7,374 nt of DNA from Clostridia bacterium (GTDB lineage Bacteria; Bacillota; Clostridia; Saccharofermentanales; UBA5734), in assembly GCA_009929975.1 (NCBI GenBank), contig RZZF01000088.1, positions 1 through 7,374 on the forward strand. Reading direction: 5' to 3'. Made by a program: the position numbers and the translations under genes. Below are positions 5,472 to 7,374 of the stretch, piece after piece. Numbering within the stretch: position 1 is the first letter of the stretch; every line of letters starts with the position of its first letter. The notes beneath the pieces were generated by a model that was given only the letters and a program-made list of their open reading frames with translations, ran no database searches and had not been told where the DNA came from.

Positions 5472-7238
5472 ATGAAAGATATTCCGAATCTGTTTGGCAG
5501 CATGGTGTTTAATGACACCGTCATGCAGGCCCGTCTGCCGAATAATATTTACCGGGCATTGAAAAAAACGATGGCACAGGGCACCCATCTGGAACTCGAC
5601 ATCGCCAATGTGGTCGCCAACGCCATGAAAGACTGGGCGGTTGAAAAGGGCGCGACGCATTTCACCCACTGGTTTCAGCCCATGACCGGAATTACCGCGG
5701 AGAAGCATGACAGCTTCATCGCACCGGCCCGGGACGGCCGGATCATCATGGAATTTTCCGGTAAGGAACTGGTTCGCGGGGAACCGGACGCGTCAAGTTT
5801 TCCTTCCGGCGGCCTGCGCGCGACCTTCGAGGCCAGAGGCTATACCGTCTGGGACATTACATCCTACGCGTTCATCAAGGATCAAACACTCTGTATTCCG
5901 ACCGCTTTTTGCTCCTACAGCGGCGAAGCCCTTGATAAAAAGACCCCTCTGCTCCGTTCCATGGAAGCGCTGGATCGTCAGGCGCTGCGGATTCTCAAAA
6001 TATTCGGTCATACTGAAACGCAGCGGGTGATGACCACGGTCGGTCCCGAGCAGGAGTATTTCCTCATCGACCGCGCCATATTCAACCAGCGGCCAGATCT
6101 GATCTATACCGGACGAACGCTATTTGGCGCGCGGCCGCCCAAAGGCCAGGAACTGGACGATCATTATTTCGGTTGTCTCAAGCCCCGGGTCTCTGCCTTC
6201 ATGCATGAGTTGGAAGAAGAGCTCTGGCGGGTCGGTGTATTGGCTAAAACCAAGCACAATGAAGTCGCTCCGGGACAGCATGAACTGGCCCCGGTCTTCA
6301 CCACCACCAATATCGCGACAGATCATAATCAGCTGACGATGGAACTGATGAAAAGCATCGCGAACCGGCACGGACTGGCTTGCCTGCTGCATGAGAAACC
6401 GTTTGCCGGTGTCAACGGCAGCGGCAAACACAACAACTGGTCCTTATCCACCGATGACGGTCTCAATTTACTGGAGCCCGGTGAAACCCCTTATGAGAAT
6501 GCCCAGTTCCTGCTGTTCCTGACAGCGGTGATTAAAGCTGTCGATGAGTATCAGGATCTGCTGCGGGTATCGGTCGCCAGCGCCGGTAATGATCACCGGC
6601 TCGGAGCGAATGAAGCGCCTCCGGCGATCGTCTCAATGTTTCTCGGGGATGAGCTGACTGAAATTCTGGAAGCACTGGAATCCGGAAACTCCTATCTCAA
6701 CAAAGAAAAACACCAGATGGAGATTGGTGTTACCGTTCTCCCCCATTTCCCGAAGGATACCACCGACCGCAACCGGACATCGCCGTTTGCTTTTACCGGC
6801 AATAAGTTTGAGTTCCGTATGCTCGGGTCCGCTTTTTCCATTTCCGGTCCGAATATTGTTCTCAACACCGCGGTCGCCGATGTATTGAGCGGCTTCGCCG
6901 ATGTGTTGGAACAAGCTGACGATTTTACCGCAGCCCTGGCTGATCTGATCCGTCAGACCATCAGCGAGCATAAACGGATCATTTTCAACGGAAACAATTA
7001 CGCCCATGAATGGCTTGAGGAGGCCGAGCGACGCGGTCTGTCCAACCTGAAGACGACCGTTGACGCGCTGCCAGCCTTTATTTCGCGTAAAAGTATGGAT
7101 CTGTTTACCCGTCATCATGTCTTCACCCCTTCAGAAATCAGCTCACGTTATGAAATTTTGCTGGAGAATTACTGCAAACAGATCCATATCGAAGCCCTGA
7201 CCATGATTGATATCGTCAAAAAAGATAACACTTCCTGA
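5472..7238 (+). CDS. glnN: Type III glutamine synthetase, C-terminally truncated
   Basis: Makes glutamine from glutamate, ammonia and ATP. The protein starts with the GSIII hallmark FGSMVFND (8-15), followed by [20 protein letters not shown] (62-81), [18 protein letters not shown] (97-114), [11 protein letters not shown] (190-200, metal-binding Glu), [13 protein letters not shown] (262-274), [11 protein letters not shown] (314-324), GANEAPPAI (378-386) and the Arg-containing [17 protein letters not shown] (434-450). All catalytic motifs are present. Residues 556-585 still match the family, but after IVKKD (585) the usual continuation (typically ILPAV..., ending near WPFPTYGDLLF) is replaced by NTS and a stop. 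GSIII proteins have about 690-730 residues, so at 588 roughly 110 C-terminal residues are lost. Sequence composition also changes here. It is probably cotranscribed with asnA. Whether this form is active or real is open. Confidence 0.93.
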   Translation: MKDIPNLFGSMVFNDTVMQARLPNNIYRALKKTMAQGTHLELDIANVVANAMKDWAVEKGATHFTHWFQPMTGITAEKHDSFIAPARDGRIIMEFSGKELVRGEPDASSFPSGGLRATFEARGYTVWDITSYAFIKDQTLCIPTAFCSYSGEALDKKTPLLRSMEALDRQALRILKIFGHTETQRVMTTVGPEQEYFLIDRAIFNQRPDLIYTGRTLFGARPPKGQELDDHYFGCLKPRVSAFMHELEEELWRVGVLAKTKHNEVAPGQHELAPVFTTTNIATDHNQLTMELMKSIANRHGLACLLHEKPFAGVNGSGKHNNWSLSTDDGLNLLEPGETPYENAQFLLFLTAVIKAVDEYQDLLRVSVASAGNDHRLGANEAPPAIVSMFLGDELTEILEALESGNSYLNKEKHQMEIGVTVLPHFPKDTTDRNRTSPFAFTGNKFEFRMLGSAFSISGPNIVLNTAVADVLSGFADVLEQADDFTAALADLIRQTISEHKRIIFNGNNYAHEWLEEAERRGLSNLKTTVDALPAFISRKSMDLFTRHHVFTPSEISSRYEILLENYCKQIHIEALTMIDIVKKDNTS

Positions 7239-7374
7239 ACCTGACAGCAACTTATATTCTTTTGCATTTAACATTTCTTTTGGTATTTCAATTTCTTTTT
7301 GATACCAGGCAACACCTACATAAATTCGTTCGGGCATCCATGTCCAGGGGAGCTTAATATTTTCTTCCTGAATT
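7143..7374 (-). CDS. Fragment of a glycoside hydrolase family 2-like protein (broken at about 7230, start beyond right edge)
   Basis: A minus-strand frame is open from the right edge to a stop at 7143-7145. Only the part from the edge to about 7230 looks like a genuine protein; beyond that it reads antisense through glnN. The genuine part includes [20 protein letters not shown] and continues with EIEIPKEM, resembling the N-terminal sugar-binding (jelly-roll) domain of family 2 glycoside hydrolases, where a V(G)xAWYxxxxxIP stretch is common. An ATG lies at 7335-7337, but the frame is open above it and no ribosome site precedes it, so the real start is probably outside. Codons are AT-rich (AAA, GAA, ATT, AAT), unlike glnN. 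Family assignment is from memory of the motif and is tentative. Confidence 0.45.
   Translation of the reverse strand, partial: IQEENIKLPWTWMPERIYVGVAWYQKEIEIPKEMLNAKEYKLLSGSGSVIFFDDINHGQGFDMDLFAVILQQNFIT
7227..7240. other. Junction between truncated glnN and a foreign AT-rich segment
   Basis: glnN homology ends after codon 7224-7226, and the family 2-like minus-strand fragment ends at about 7230, so two convergent genes are both broken within a few bases. G+C falls from about 57% (hand count, 6001-6060) to about 35% (7261-7374). No terminal inverted repeat, target duplication or transposase is visible within the window. This could be a deletion or recombination joint, the edge of an inserted element, or a chimeric assembly. 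Confidence 0.6.

Noticed and set aside
5064..5708. Minus-strand open frame of 214 codons across the asnA/glnN boundary
   Set aside because: Antisense shadow of two clearly identified genes.
7227..7374. Insertion sequence end interrupting glnN
   Set aside because: No transposase coding, terminal inverted repeat or target duplication can be seen in the short stretch available.

Overview
The window carries an ammonia-assimilation locus: two divergent transcription units that make glutamate, glutamine and asparagine, facing away from a shared 376-bp control region (4045-4420). Strong AGGAGG-type ribosome sites, TTGACA-type promoters, split-domain glutamate synthase proteins, AsnA and a type III glutamine synthetase point to an anaerobic or fermentative Firmicute (clostridial or erysipelotrichial type). 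This is an inference from gene content; nothing here fixes the genus. The genes are moderately GC-rich, while the centre of the control region is very AT-rich.

Left half, minus strand, transcribed right to left from a promoter at 4164-4192: (1) a stand-alone class II glutamine amidotransferase domain of glutamate synthase (2947-4044); (2) the FMN/Fe-S glutamate synthase catalytic protein with an N-terminal two-cluster ferredoxin domain (1452-2957); (3) a 16-cysteine ferredoxin (982-1413); (4) an FAD/NAD(P)-dependent oxidoreductase cut by the left edge (1-977). The genes overlap or lie 4 to 38 bp apart, so they form one operon. Together they can pass electrons from NAD(P)H through FAD and Fe-S clusters to FMN, and ammonia from glutamine to 2-oxoglutarate. 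The remaining GXGXG domain of glutamate synthase is not present and would be expected beyond the left edge.

Right half, plus strand, from a promoter at 4316-4344: asnA (4421-5428), ammonia-dependent asparagine synthetase, then 43 bp later glnN (5472-7238), a type III glutamine synthetase that stops roughly 110 residues early.

Control region: each divergent transcript starts with a small hairpin whose six-base loop is AAAGGC. In each case the same bases can instead form the left arm of a longer hairpin. In the asnA leader that alternative is a clear intrinsic terminator placed between promoter and gene. This matches the logic of ANTAR-type transcription antitermination and suggests that both units share one RNA-level nitrogen switch.

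Right end: near 7227 the glutamine synthetase homology stops abruptly. The remaining ~145 bp are AT-rich (about 35% G+C by hand count over 7261-7374) and, read on the minus strand, resemble part of a glycoside hydrolase family 2 sugar-binding domain. Both genes break at the same point, so this is either a rearrangement junction or an assembly chimera.
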